Shown: positions 1 through 10,921 of the stretch, one piece after another
Numbering within the stretch: the stretch's first letter is position 1
Layout of the letters: each line of letters opens with the position of its first letter
Assembly (NCBI GenBank): GCA_027605045.1
Contig: JAQFWX010000042.1
Span: forward strand, 186,001-250,000
Reading direction: 5' to 3'
Length of the DNA: 64,000 nucleotides
From: Phallus indusiatus
Lineage: Eukaryota > Basidiomycota > Agaricomycetes > Phallales > Phallaceae
Program-made: the position numbers and the translations under genes
Notes under the pieces: generated by a model
Database searches by the model: none
The model's input: the letters and a program-made list of their open reading frames with translations, nothing else
Told to the model about the DNA's origin: nothing

Positions 1-419
1 TTATTGACTCAGCGCTCCAATTGCCTAGTCTTCAAATAGTCAAGAGGACGGGAGAGAGACACGTATGTTTTCCCTTGAAAACTCCTATATGATGTCTCAT
101 TTTTTATTCAATTAGATGGGAAATGACAGCGAACAAAAATCAGGCACTTTGGAACAGTTACAACCAGAGCCGGACACTATGAGACCACCACCACCAGCAG
201 CCGCTCCCGAAGCTGATGCCAATATATCGCTTGCTCAAAGACGCGTAAAAAGGAAAGCAGCAATAAACCATGCGTTTATAAAAGGTGCTTAGTTTAGTCT
301 TAGGAATTCCCATAGAAGTAGCCCAAATGGCGTCTCATTGTATTATCTGATTAACAATCAATGTAAACGTTTTTAGACTCTATTTTCGGTTCCAAATTCA
401 TTGGAGATAATTATCTCGA
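1..419. other. No gene recognised
   Basis: AT-rich sequence at the window edge. Short open stretches exist on both strands but none has a recognisable domain or a believable exon chain. A 3' or 5' part of a gene lying outside the window cannot be excluded. Confidence 0.5.
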
Positions 420-1015
420 ATCATATTCACGTATGAAACACTCATATTAGGTATTAATGAGGAAACGAAAGTTAAAACAGTTGATGTTCACACTATCACA
501 GGTCATATATGGTAATAAAGCCGACGTTGGCTCATTTTTAGGATTAAAAAGCTGGAAATAATTTATAAAAAAAGTCAAAGTAAATAAAATTATTTTAGGC
601 TTTGAATCATCTGATTCGGTGGTGTGGGTGCCGAGAGATTGAAAGTTGGGACAGTTAATGCTCAAGCATCTGACACGAGAGCATATAAGGTGAAAATGCT
701 GGTGTTGGTTTATTGTGAAGACTTCAAGGCTGGAGATAATTTATTCAAAATATATTAGCAAAAATAATAATTTCTGTCTTTGAATTATTCAATTCCAAGA
801 TGTGGTTAACGAGGAATTCAAAGTTGGGACAGTTAATTCTCATGCTGGTCACGGGGTCATCCGGGGTAATAATGCCGGCGTTGGTTTACTTTTGAGACAT
901 AAAAGTTGGGAATATTTTATTTGATAGGTACATCTAAATACAAAAATTATCGTCCTTTAATCATGGAATTCCATGATGTGGTTGTCGAGAAATTGAAAGT
1001 TGGGACGGTGACAGA
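420..1015. repeat. Tandem repeat, ~176 bp unit, four diverged copies
   Basis: The motif gaaagttgggacagtta or a close variant recurs at about 467, 641, 819 and 995, giving spacings of 174, 178 and 176 bp. Flanking words recur in the same order in each unit, including a 'gccggcgttggttta'-like block and an 'aagttgggaata'-like block. The copies have diverged by substitution and small indels, so the array is old. No open reading frame is shared between units, so the repeat is probably non-coding. It ends just before short ~20 bp repeats (about 1090-1145) containing 'gtgacagtta'. Confidence 0.75.
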
Positions 1016-2058
1016 CAACGACGGGACAATATTTGTCTAGCGATGTCCCGCCGGTGGGATGGCAGGGGCTCAAGTCCGGCGGATATCAGACTGTTGTGTG
1101 ACAGTTACGGACAGTCGGGTGACAGTTATGGACAGTGGTGTGACAATATTATGTCATGCTTGAAAGATCTTGAATAGACTGTGTTTTACTTTCATACCTG
1201 TAAGCATCCATATACCGCCATGTTTTCCTGAAGAACGCTCGAATTGTTTTGACTGGACATGCATCAAGAATTTCTGGAACCAAATGCTTTGCTGTTGTGA
1301 ATTTTCCATTGGATGCTGTGCGAAATCCTAAGAAAATCAAGTGTCAAAAAACCCAAATCATTAAAATCGCTTACTTGTTTTTGCCCAGCCCCAGTACATT
1401 TCAATTGGATTTAGCTCACAATGAAACTTTGGCAGAAAGTAACATTTATGGCCAGCACCTTCAATAATAGTCTGCAAAAGCGGCTGTTCACTTTTGAAAT
1501 CACTTTGTGCTTCCATTAGTTTTCGCATGCAACATGTGTTTGAATCAGAAGGCAGGAGAAACTCTTCCGTCTGTCCTTCTGGTTCCCCCTGCCCGACAAT
1601 TGCCTCTTGAAGTTCCCGTTGGAGCTTTTCCCATGCCTCCCTTGAGGACTTGCAAACCTTACATTCACCAACAACTTTTCCGCCATTTGCCGTTTTCAAT
1701 AATCCCAGTAAGCCCCGTTCTTCCAATACAATTTTCATTCCTTTTGGCTGGCTGCGAAATTCATAATGGGGATGGGTGGGTGGCAAGTCTGGCGGAAAAA
1801 CCATGGACTGAGGCATGCCGCGCATCTCAGGACAAAGGTTATCTAGCGGTATTACTGTTGGATGCATGTGCCTTTGTTTTCCGCCTGGGTTGACATTCAT
1901 ATCTTTTGCATTCAGCACGTCCTTTGCAAATGCGCCGTGTGCAGATGACTGGTCAAAAATAAACGCTCCAATCGCATTTGGATACATCCTCTCAAATAAT
2001 ACAATTGTGTTGCACACCTTTGAAACATAAATAATGTGTTAGGGCAACTCAGGGCACA

Positions 2059-2135
2059 CACCTAGAGGAGGGAAAACCTAAGATCTATTGGGGGACAACG
2101 ACTGACTACTCACCTAGAGGAGGGAAAACCTAAGA
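2059..2135. repeat. 25 bp direct repeat pair inside a transposase intron
   Basis: The 25-mer starting cacctagaggagggaaaacc occurs at 2059-2083 and again at 2111-2135, 52 bp apart. Both copies lie in the 402 nt interval between donor GTATGT (minus strand, first base 2419) and the acceptor at 2018. Other introns in the window are 50-65 nt, so this interval probably holds inserted DNA of which the repeats are part. Confidence 0.6.
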
Positions 2136-2757
2136 GAACAAGCTTAGGTATCCCCCTCTAGGGAAATCGCATATAAGTACAGGATACGAGGCGCCCGACT
2201 GATCCCCATGGGATCCGAGGAGATACAGACAGAAATCGAAATAAATCGAGAAGATCGAGATATCGAGAAAACGATGAAAATAGTGGAAACGACAAAATAC
2301 GGGAAATGATGGAAATCGAAGTGCGAAATGAAATCGAAAGAAATCGAAGAAATCGAATAATAGGGCAAGGCGCTAGTGCACCGTAACATAATGTATCACA
2401 ATCTTTTGAACTTACATACCTGCGCAATTAACCGTTCCGTGTTCCACCAACCCTCATTGTTTTTGCCTGGATAGATGATTTCTCGTGCATTAGTTATTTT
2501 AAGCTGATGATCAGCTGCCAATGCATTGTTAGCTTGAATTTGTTCTTCAGAAAGTTGCAAACGGCCAGTCTGCTCCACAATAAAGTCTGACACGTGAATT
2601 GCACGACCTTGGCCTTTTCGTCGCAGTGGCATGTGACCATCTCTGACCCACACTCGTCGTCGAAGTTCATTTGCATGAAAAACGGACTCATCATGGTAAA
2701 TCGGCACATGAAGATTTTCTCCAGCTTCAAGTTTGGGTTCAATTGGCTCCAAATCAT

Positions 2758-3384
2758 TGTTACGCGCCGAGGTCGGGATGACTAAGCGAGGCTCGGGACA
2801 GGATCGGACATGGGTCGGATGTTGGTCGGCTTCAACTTACTCTTGAGTTGCGCCCTCACGGTGCGTCACCAACAATTTCGGGTCGGGCTGGGTCTCCGAT
2901 GTACAAGTGACGTCGGAGTTACTAGGATTGAGACTGAGCTGCGAAGCTGCGACGTCTCGAGGCTGGGTCTAGGGTCGGAGAGATGGGGATGAGGTCTGGG
3001 AGTGCGTAGCGCGGCTGCGACGTAGGATTGAGGGTTGGAGAGGTTGGTCAGGGGTAGTTGTTGAAGAAGATATACAGAGCATCGCTGACGACACTCGAAG
3101 ACGTCGTCAACGACGACAAGGGATCTTAGATGAGATTGGATCGAGATGTGAAACGTGTGGGAGAATGGGCGGAATAAGATCTATATCAGAACTGGAGAAG
3201 TAGTTACAGGAAGGTCGATCTTTAAATAGCTATGAAACTAAATAGAGACCTGAAACGGGTTACAACAAGATAACAAGGACGGAAAAGGAAATGGATCGGA
3301 ACGGGGAAACAAAAGAATATAAGCGAGGTACGGAAAAGGAATGAGCGGAGCTCCGCTTAAGCGAGGTGTTACGCGGGCGTGACA
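2758..3384. mobile_element. Solo LTR of a retrotransposon
   Basis: The segment starts TGTTACGCGCC and ends GGGCGTGACA, so it has the TG...CA ends of an LTR with imperfect terminal inverted repeats (TGTTACGC against the reverse complement TGTCACGC). It is flanked by the 5 bp direct repeat ATCAT at 2753-2757 and 3385-3389, the expected target-site duplication. Removing the segment and one copy of the duplication rejoins a continuous transposase exon. No internal retroelement coding region is present, so it is a solo LTR of 627 bp left by LTR-LTR recombination. The superfamily cannot be told from the LTR alone. Confidence 0.8.
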
Positions 3385-4874
3385 ATCATCATCATTATAT
3401 GTTCTCCGCAGCCTTTGGATATAAATTTATCACAAATAATTTAAAGATGAAATTGTTGAACTCTACCTTTCATTTTTCAAGAACACTCTCAGATACTCTT
3501 TTCTGTATTCAACAACATCTTCTCTTTCATGTCCATCCACATACATTCCTTTTTGTGCCTCTTTGATTCCATAACCCAATTTAACCAGCCATCGGCGTGC
3601 AGTTGTTATTGCAATTTTTTGGCTTCCAAGGTCCAGACCAAGCCCTGGAATTATTTTCTCGTTTATCTCCTGCATAAAAAGCAAGGGTGTGATCTTAAAA
3701 AAAATAGTTGATTAACTTGCATGAATCTGTGAAAGAATTCTCACCTCGCCATTTGCCAATACAGACAAATAACGCCTGACTGCTCGTTGAATCTGTTCAT
3801 TATTCAATAGCGATGGATGCGCATGATGTTTTCCTGAAGAAACCGGGGGAAGTGTTTCAAATTTTTCGATATATCTTGCAAGCCGTCGAATTTTTCTTGC
3901 AAAATACGGCCCTTTGGAGAGCATTTGAGCAACTTTTAAACTTGCGCGCATGGTTGGATTTTTGATTTTTGGATTACGCGTGTATGAATCTTTAAGATTC
4001 AAAAATTTCTCGATGGCATGGATATGTAAAAGACTTGAAAAAGACTTGAATTTTTTGGCCTCAGAGATGAGGCGTTTTAAAATGACTCTCAACGGCACTG
4101 TTAATCCTTGGTCATCATCATCATTGGACGGGTTCAGAAAATCAGTGAGATGTGCGAATTCCTCAGTTACAACAAGTGCCGTGTCCTCAGTTCTTAATTC
4201 ATAACTGCAAGATTCAACGGAATCTTCGTGCGGCGGCAATGAATTGAAATCTGATGTTTCCGATTCAGAGTCTTCATCAAGAGGCTCCGGGCTCGGGGCT
4301 TGATCACGAGATACTGTCGTTGGTGGGCCCTTCGAGAAGAATTCCGTGATTCTGCGACAGCCATTCGAGGCTTTCTTCAAGTCCCTTCGTTTTTGAAAAA
4401 TTGAACTTCGTCCTGCACCACTAAAGGTAGGTAAAGGCTTGCGCAGGTTGCATTTAGGTTTATCACTCTGTCATTTTCACCGGTGTTCAATATCAAGTTT
4501 ATTTCATACTCAAAACTTACATTGCTGAATATTTCATTCCAAAATTCAGACGCTGATTCTGTACATTTTTTAGCACATATCTCGACATAATCCCCATCAT
4601 CCTCGTCCAGCACTCTCTTTCGCTTTCCCAGCTCAATTCCTTCCTCGTCATCATCATCACCTTCACTTTCTTCCGAGATGTCAACCAATTGAATGGTGTC
4701 TTCCATTAAATTGAACGCGCATGGGTTCTCTTCTTCGGAGTCTGATGCTTCTGGGAGGTAATCCGAGTCGTCGGCTAATTCAATTGCATCGTCTAATCGA
4801 CCACTACGAAAGAACTTTGAACTTCCTGTCCTCTGCTGCTTAGCTAGACGTGACTTCTTGCTCGCGCGAGGCAT

Positions 4875-5222
4875 TTTCGAGGGACTGGAGCATGAAATTT
4901 TTTTTCACTCCGAAACTGGACTTATTACGTAATCGGCTAATTTTCGGTTTTTTGTTTTTACCATTATTTTCATGGGTTTCCTTCTAAATTTTCAATCCCG
5001 AGCCGAGAGGCCCAGTAGTTCCGGCGCTAGACAGTGGTCGCCTCTTAGTGGCTCACACTGTAGCGCTCGCCTGCCGTCTTGTCCACACAAGCACAACGAC
5101 ACGATTGTGTTTACAATGATCTATACATCCCTACTTTGATCTGTTGGTATCACAGATGTTTTTGGCCACATAAACTCGAACAATTTTCTCGTCCAATTGG
5201 CTATGGAGTGAGGGGTTTTATG
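4875..5222. other. Intergenic, no gene recognised
   Basis: Lies between the 5' end of the transposase remnant and the 3' end of the DUF6535 gene. It holds AT-rich sequence and a GC-rich patch around 5000-5090. The terminal repeat of the transposon may lie here but I could not pair it with a partner. Confidence 0.4.
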
Positions 5223-8200
5223 CTAGATAAATGTCTCAGTTAAAGGACTCTTGAAGGATGTGAGATGTGCGAGAGAACGTACACCAGTTGCATGCACATG
5301 CTCTCGAGTATCATTGATCTTGTCTGAAGCCGCATTTTCAGCTATAATTTGCCCAAAATCACGGACAGATATCTCTAATGCAACACGAAAACCGTTTGCG
5401 ATTTCTGTAAGGGACCGATATTTGGGAGCTAAGTTTGCCAAGTCGTCAGATTGCACTATTCCATTCATGAGGACAAATAGCTCGTCCAAATTGACCCTGT
5501 CAATCCTCGATACCACAAGCAGGAAATACCTATTCGTATCCCAATTGGAAAACACGAGGAGTTTCCATAGTTGCTCAAGCACGGAGGGGTGATAAAGAAT
5601 GGTGAACAGGGGATTCCTCGAATTCACGGACTTGAAGAGGTTCATTAAGGCTTCATATGTTTTTATTTCCTTGGAGATATATTCGAAATTCGCCAAGTTA
5701 TAAAGAGATTTGGAAAAGTGAGATACTGCATCCGGATCATTCAAGAGGATTGTGGACAGATGGCGGCGGTTCTGGGGCACAAGCAACAGCACGAACAGGG
5801 GGGGTGTGAGACATGAGACTGGGAGATCTGGATCGAGATCTCGCGAATACCATTGATATATGAGAGAGAGGTCGTGACCGTCCACAAAAGTCAAGTGGTT
5901 ATCTAGTGTCAGGGTGTTCATCCGGAAATATATTTTGTACAGAGAATTTGTTGCATTCCGTCTGGCTCGGTCCGTCATAGGCTCGCACCAGAATGAGTCT
6001 ACGCAGCAGATATCTTTGAAGTAAGTGAAGTAGTATTCGGTATTCTCGCATGTATGAATAGGTTTCGAGAGATGAAAGCGCCATGAAAAGCTGGCAAATA
6101 CACCTGACAAGGAGTCCTGTCTGTCAGCTTTGTCGGTGATAAGCGAATGGTCGGAGGTGATGTTACGGTAAATGGTGATCAAAAGGAGATAGCAGGTTTC
6201 ATAAGTTTTGACTTCCGATGAATAGTCGGGGTTGCCCAGTTCGAAGTGACTAAACAGACGTTCAAACTTCCACCATCCCAGTTCTTTACTATTAAACCGT
6301 ACTAACCCCGCGTTACATGTAAGTTGGTGAGTAAGGTTGAATTTCCAATTGAATAGACCCCGAGTTCCATGGGTGAGTATATCCACAGCGACCGTAGCAT
6401 CAGGTGACGTCTCTTTGAAGAGATGACACCACATGGTCAGTGGAAGACTAAGATCATCCCTGATGGCACTAGAGAGAGTTTCTGGCTCGTTATAGGCGTA
6501 ACACCCGATGCGCTCAATCTGAAGATAGGTCTGATACTCTCCTTCCTCCAGCTGACTTTGTAACGTAGGGGGAATGGACCGGAGTAGTTTCCAGGATGTT
6601 GTAATTTGAGCTGCGAGATCCAGACATAGGCCATAACGCAAATCTACGACATTGGTTTTACTAATTTCCAAAGTACCGCGGAGATGATCGAGGTCATTTC
6701 CATCAAATCGTTTGCTGATAAATGGATGCACAGCTACTGACCGTGCAATAATTCGATGAACACTTTGGTTTGAGGAAGTCGCATGGAGCCAACGGAGCGC
6801 ATCGAAGTCAAGGAATGCTGCGTTTTCGACAACTTTTTTTATATTCTCTTCTCTCCACTTTGTAAGTTTCGGCATGTTTCTGGAAAATATAGTGGATCGG
6901 AGTCTCTGAAACCCACGGCGCACCGGACCAGCTAACTTCGCAATGAACATGAATCCATGTTGGACGAGGCCCCGGATGTAATGAACGAGATGCCCAACAG
7001 TACGCCGAGATTTAATGTTTATTTTTCTCGAAAGTCTTTGGAGGCCTCTTTTTAGGATTGTGATGATATTTTGCGAAATTTGTCGCAAAACAAGAAAGAG
7101 AAATCCAGTGTAAATCGTCAACGAGCTCGTATACGGGCACTCCGCGTACCAGATAGGCAGCATGACCGAGATAAAATATAAAGTATAAGTGACGCTGGTG
7201 ATAATGAGAATTGTCCAGGAAATACGAATGTCCAATGGAAACAGTAATATAATAATTCCCGTAAGAAACAAGCCGACAGCAAGGTGGAGTAGGATAGGGA
7301 GAATGTCGATAATGATTGGGACCTTCCACGATTCAAAGCCATTGAGCCGCAGTTGTCTGGCTCGAACTTTTTCATTCACCGTACCACGAATAGAAGATAG
7401 GTAATAATGTAGCCACTGCTTCGCGATGACAGCGAATAGCGCCGTAGTCAATGTAATCGTCAAACTTGTGAACCATAGAGCGTTCACCAAAAGTGTGTTT
7501 GTTGACGGCGTAAATGGTGATGTAGGTGTCAGTGTTGAGCTGGGTACCTGGCTTGCCGGTACTCCACTGAAATTGGCTCGTAATAATTGAACTGCTTCAG
7601 ATAGCAGGGACGCAGAAACTTGAGTATTATCTTTCTGCAAACTTTGAGAGGCCTGTGAGATGAATGTTGTTATAACGCCAGAGAAGAGACCAGCCTGATA
7701 CATGAAAATAAGCTTTAATAATATGATTACGGATAAATGTTCTACATACAAAAACGAGAAGTACATCAACTGTGTCTTTCCACATCTCTGCCCTCTCATG
7801 ATCAAACGACTCGGCTTCGTCGAGGTATGTCAGCCAAATGCGAGAATTGTCGGCAACCTCCTCGCCAGGTCGATCTCGTGGATATTTTTGTTCGTAATCA
7901 TATTTATTAGTATTTGCTTATGTGTCAAATTAGACTGTGCATTGAGATAAACAGGATTAAGAGTTGCCACACTTACAGCCAGTTTCTTGAGAAAAACCTA
8001 GGCCTTTGTTTAGTCCGAGAAGCTTTTTGCGCCATTCTTTGTTTTCCTGCGCAATATTATGAGAAAAACCGGAAACTCCTTTGTTAGGCGCCTCTAAAAT
8101 GTATTATTTAGGTGAGCATCATATCCCGTTTTCATGCAACAGAGACTTACCAAGGAAGTCGCGGAAAAGACTCATCAAATTCTCTATTGCTTCATCGGAC

Positions 8201-8397
8201 TGTCGGCTTGTCGCTGGCACGGCAGCAGGGAGGTCGCTTTCTTTGTCTGAAGGGGCCGGGGCTGGCACGCTTATGGATGGATACTCGAGATTTTCTCTTT
8301 GATCATCAGGGCCTTTCCGGGACATTCCAGAACGCTCGCTACCTTTTTTACGAGCTTCGACATGTGCTGTTTGTTCGTTCAAGAGTGTTTTCGGCAT
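5223..8397 (-). CDS. DUF6535 domain-containing membrane protein, copy 0
   Basis: Function unknown; DUF6535 proteins form large families in Agaricomycetes. Inferred exons (minus): 8397-8151, 8093-7977, 7916-7750, 7694-5223, with introns of 57, 60 and 55 nt; phases agree and give 1000 aa. Exon 2 aligns with paralogues at WRKKLLGL, exon 3 at YDYEQKYP and WLTYLDEAE. The DUF6535 core starts at AGLFSGVITTF, followed by hydrophobic segments around LWFTSLTITLTTALFAV, the KQWLHYYLSSIRG block, LLHLAVGLFLTGIIILLF and ITSVTYTLYFISVMLPI, so four to five membrane helices are likely. A long soluble C-terminal half follows (about residues 330-1000), containing CCVDSFWCEP, which is conserved in the other copies. 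Unlike the three plus-strand copies it is isolated from the zinc-knuckle/F-box block and is the most diverged. No frameshift or stop seen. Confidence 0.88.
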
Positions 8398-8700
8398 GGT
8401 GTGTCTCTGGTGGTTGCGTGCGATATAAGGTTGTGTGAAGGTAAAGAGATAAGGGAGGTTCGGTGAAATGCGCTTAAGGCGGTTTTATTGAGAACGTTAA
8501 TTATAATAACGCAGTGCCATTTCGGTTTTGGATCATGGGTAAAATCAGGACTCAATACCTAAAATTATGTGAAGATGATTAGCGTTGAATGCATGACATG
8601 ACAGGAAAGTCCAGAGACCAATAAGACGTTCGGAGCCTTATGGTGCTTTATTCGCAGTCAATACCGCGCCCGAAATCTTTGACATAGCACAGCAGAAGGT

Positions 8701-8753
8701 CTCTTCTCTTCTCTTCTCTTCTCTTCTCTTCTCTTCTCTTCTCTTCTCTTCTC
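8701..8753. repeat. Pentanucleotide microsatellite (CTCTT)n
   Basis: Ten uninterrupted copies of CTCTT followed by CTC. It lies 300 bp upstream of the DUF6535 gene. Likely length-polymorphic between strains. Confidence 0.95.
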
Positions 8754-10921
8754 AGCTTTGATCTTGGCACTGTCATTGTATCGCTTGGACTATCTGCCAA
8801 GCGACTTACAAGTTTCTATTTAGCAAACCCAAGCTTCGTGTGAAGATAGAAGATAATTGAGTTGTATTATATATTTACTTACATCTTCAGATAAACACCA
8901 CAATCAAGCTCTATGCTAAACCTCACTGTTCACACAGGTATTTCACTTGTAAAGTTCCGATATTGCCACTTGGACGGACATGACTCGAATCCGGTGATAT
9001 ATGAGCTCCTTGGCAGTTCTTAACACAGTTTGAACACAGCTTGAATTCCTCTTGCTTATTACACTACAGTGAAGGAGTCCATAACAATATCTAAAGAATT
9101 CAGGCCAATCAAGTCAGCCAGTCATATACATAGGAAATTTGAACGACGATGCTTACACATTCTTATCACCTGACAACAAGCTGTGACAAGCGATTCTCGA
9201 TAGATTTCAATGCAAGGACATTTTTGATGACCGATAACAAGAATTGAATCGGACTTCATAACGGCGTTCATGTTCATGGTTTATAGCCAAAAGACCCCCT
9301 TGATAGCCATAAAGTTTGGCGCTCAAATCTGCCACGATGTTCAGCGAGTGTATCGTTGTGCCCCCGCAAAAGAGCGGCGGGGATTCAAAACCACAGAACT
9401 CACGAATAGAACATAACAGCATTGGTAAGATTCCTGTTTCTGTTTGTGCTTTCTGTAGCTGTAGCCAGGACACGCTGAAGCCTAACGCTCCCGCAAATTG
9501 CCTTTGCATCAACGATCATTCGATGTTCAGCAGCCTAATCAGGCTCCGACTCCGAGTCTGGAACGATTTGAAAGGTGTAGGGAGAGGCAAACGAGATATA
9601 ATGACCCCATATGAATGATATCTTTTAAAAGAAACGAAGATGCCTAATAGCACCGTTAGATCGCGAGCCACCACTTCATTGATTGAGCTTACATGATGGC
9701 AGGTTCACTGACAAAAAGGTCTGGGTCGTACGCCACCACGTAAAACAGTCTTTCGTCTCCGCACGCCGTGCACGTTTGCATTGTATAGTAAATTGGATTT
9801 CGTCTTTAGAACATTGTATTAGGGTTTGTAGGCCCGAAGAAAAAGAAATCCCCTGACGTACACGTGGAGATAAGGTTGTGCAACGGGACTCGGAGAGTTG
9901 CGTGATATTGCAAAAGTGCAGTGTCCTAGACTCTACCATTTACGAAGTAGGTCTAGGTATATAAAGGCAAGTCGCAAGTAGATATTTGGTCATTGAGTAT
10001 TGAGTGATCGAAACTCATCACGAATGATGATTTCTCTAAGGTTCACGTCACGGCCAAGTAAAATTCCAGCGAAAAAGAAGAGGTGCATACTCTGAGTTGC
10101 TTCCACAATCATCATAGCGGCTCTCAACCAGAAACCACTGTTTGGGTACTAAGGTCGACGATGAAGAGACTACTACTACTAGTGCATGGAAACCGATGAT
10201 GAAAGGAAAACGGAAAAATGCGAAGTGTAGTGACGACGCGTGACCATGCCATGTTTTCTTCCATCTTCAACCGCGTCTGAAAGTGTTTGAAAGTAAATCT
10301 ATCCGTACTAGCGTAATAAATGATTAGCATAAAGTGGAGCATAAGGAAGATGTATAGGTATATATCAATACCAGTCCTGATGTAACACCTGGTGATTGTT
10401 AACGTTCAACGTTCTAGACCTCAAGCTTCAAGCCCAAATTTCATTTTAACCTACGTTCAACCGGCGACAAGGGAGAAGCCAATTAGTGTATTCTCATAAT
10501 CGATTGAATCGTTGTGTATTAGCAAATATTATATCTATCTGTCATACAGTACTGCAGTACACCGTAGTCTTTTCGGGGTTTGCCGTAGTGGCGCGCAAGA
10601 CCTTTTCGGGGTTTCAATTTTTTTCTTAATACGAATTACGCTCGCACAATCTACTGAAAGTATGAAAACCCAAAGTAAACCCGTATCATTAAACTAGAAT
10701 GTCGATAGAAACACCAAAGTCAACAATTAATTGGAACTTCCTTTCTTTCGATAACATAACGTGTTGTCTACCCAGAATTCAACACGCTTTCCTGCCCTTG
10801 ACTCGGGACCGGCCACGGGCTTACAATCCCGGTTGTAAAAAGCTTTGTGTCCTTTTGCCAACATTGCTGCCTGTAATTAGCTGTAATCCTGAACTCGTTT
10901 GAAGATTAGAAGGGGGATTCA
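8754..10921. other. Gene-poor stretch, nothing supported
   Basis: About 2.2 kb with only short open frames on either strand, none showing a domain, a signal peptide or a consistent splice chain. Candidates around 9207-9618 and 9676-9939 were examined and not accepted. The last few hundred bases are presumably the promoter and 5' leader of the P450 gene. Confidence 0.5.

Larger units (their letters stand above)
1149..4874 (-). pseudogene. DDE-superfamily transposase gene (degenerate, Agaricomycete type)
   Basis: The pieces, read on the minus strand, follow the order of a DDE-superfamily endonuclease common in Agaricomycete genomes. They are: an acidic N-terminal part (4874-4377); a part with KGPYFARKIRRLARYIEKF (4380-3712); a part with MYVDGHEREDVVEYRKEYL (3684-3463), typical of the region before the catalytic core; FHDES-like YHDESVFHANELRRRVWV and the AIHVSDFIVEQTGRL block (2752-2420); the FDQSSAHGAFAKDVLNAKDM catalytic block and FHCELNPIEMYWGWAK (2017-1361); and the C-terminal RAFFRKTWRYMDAYR block (1340-1149). 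Lesions: the first two parts overlap in different frames near 4377-4380; a solo LTR splits an exon at 2758-3384; the intron at 2018-2419 is 402 nt long. The gene is almost certainly inactive. Family recognised from conserved motifs; element ends were not determined. Confidence 0.82.

Noticed and set aside
1507..1893. Plus-strand frame across the transposase core
   Set aside because: Shadow of the minus-strand DDE transposase motifs.
8112..8438. Plus-strand frames at the 5' end of the DUF6535 gene
   Set aside because: They lie over exon 1 of the minus-strand gene, whose phase and splice sites are consistent.
8701..8753. Possible CRISPR-like repeat
   Set aside because: Simple five-base microsatellite with no spacers, in a eukaryotic genome.
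9207..9618. Overlapping frames of about 100 codons on both strands
   Set aside because: No domain, no splice partners, ordinary composition; not enough to call a gene.
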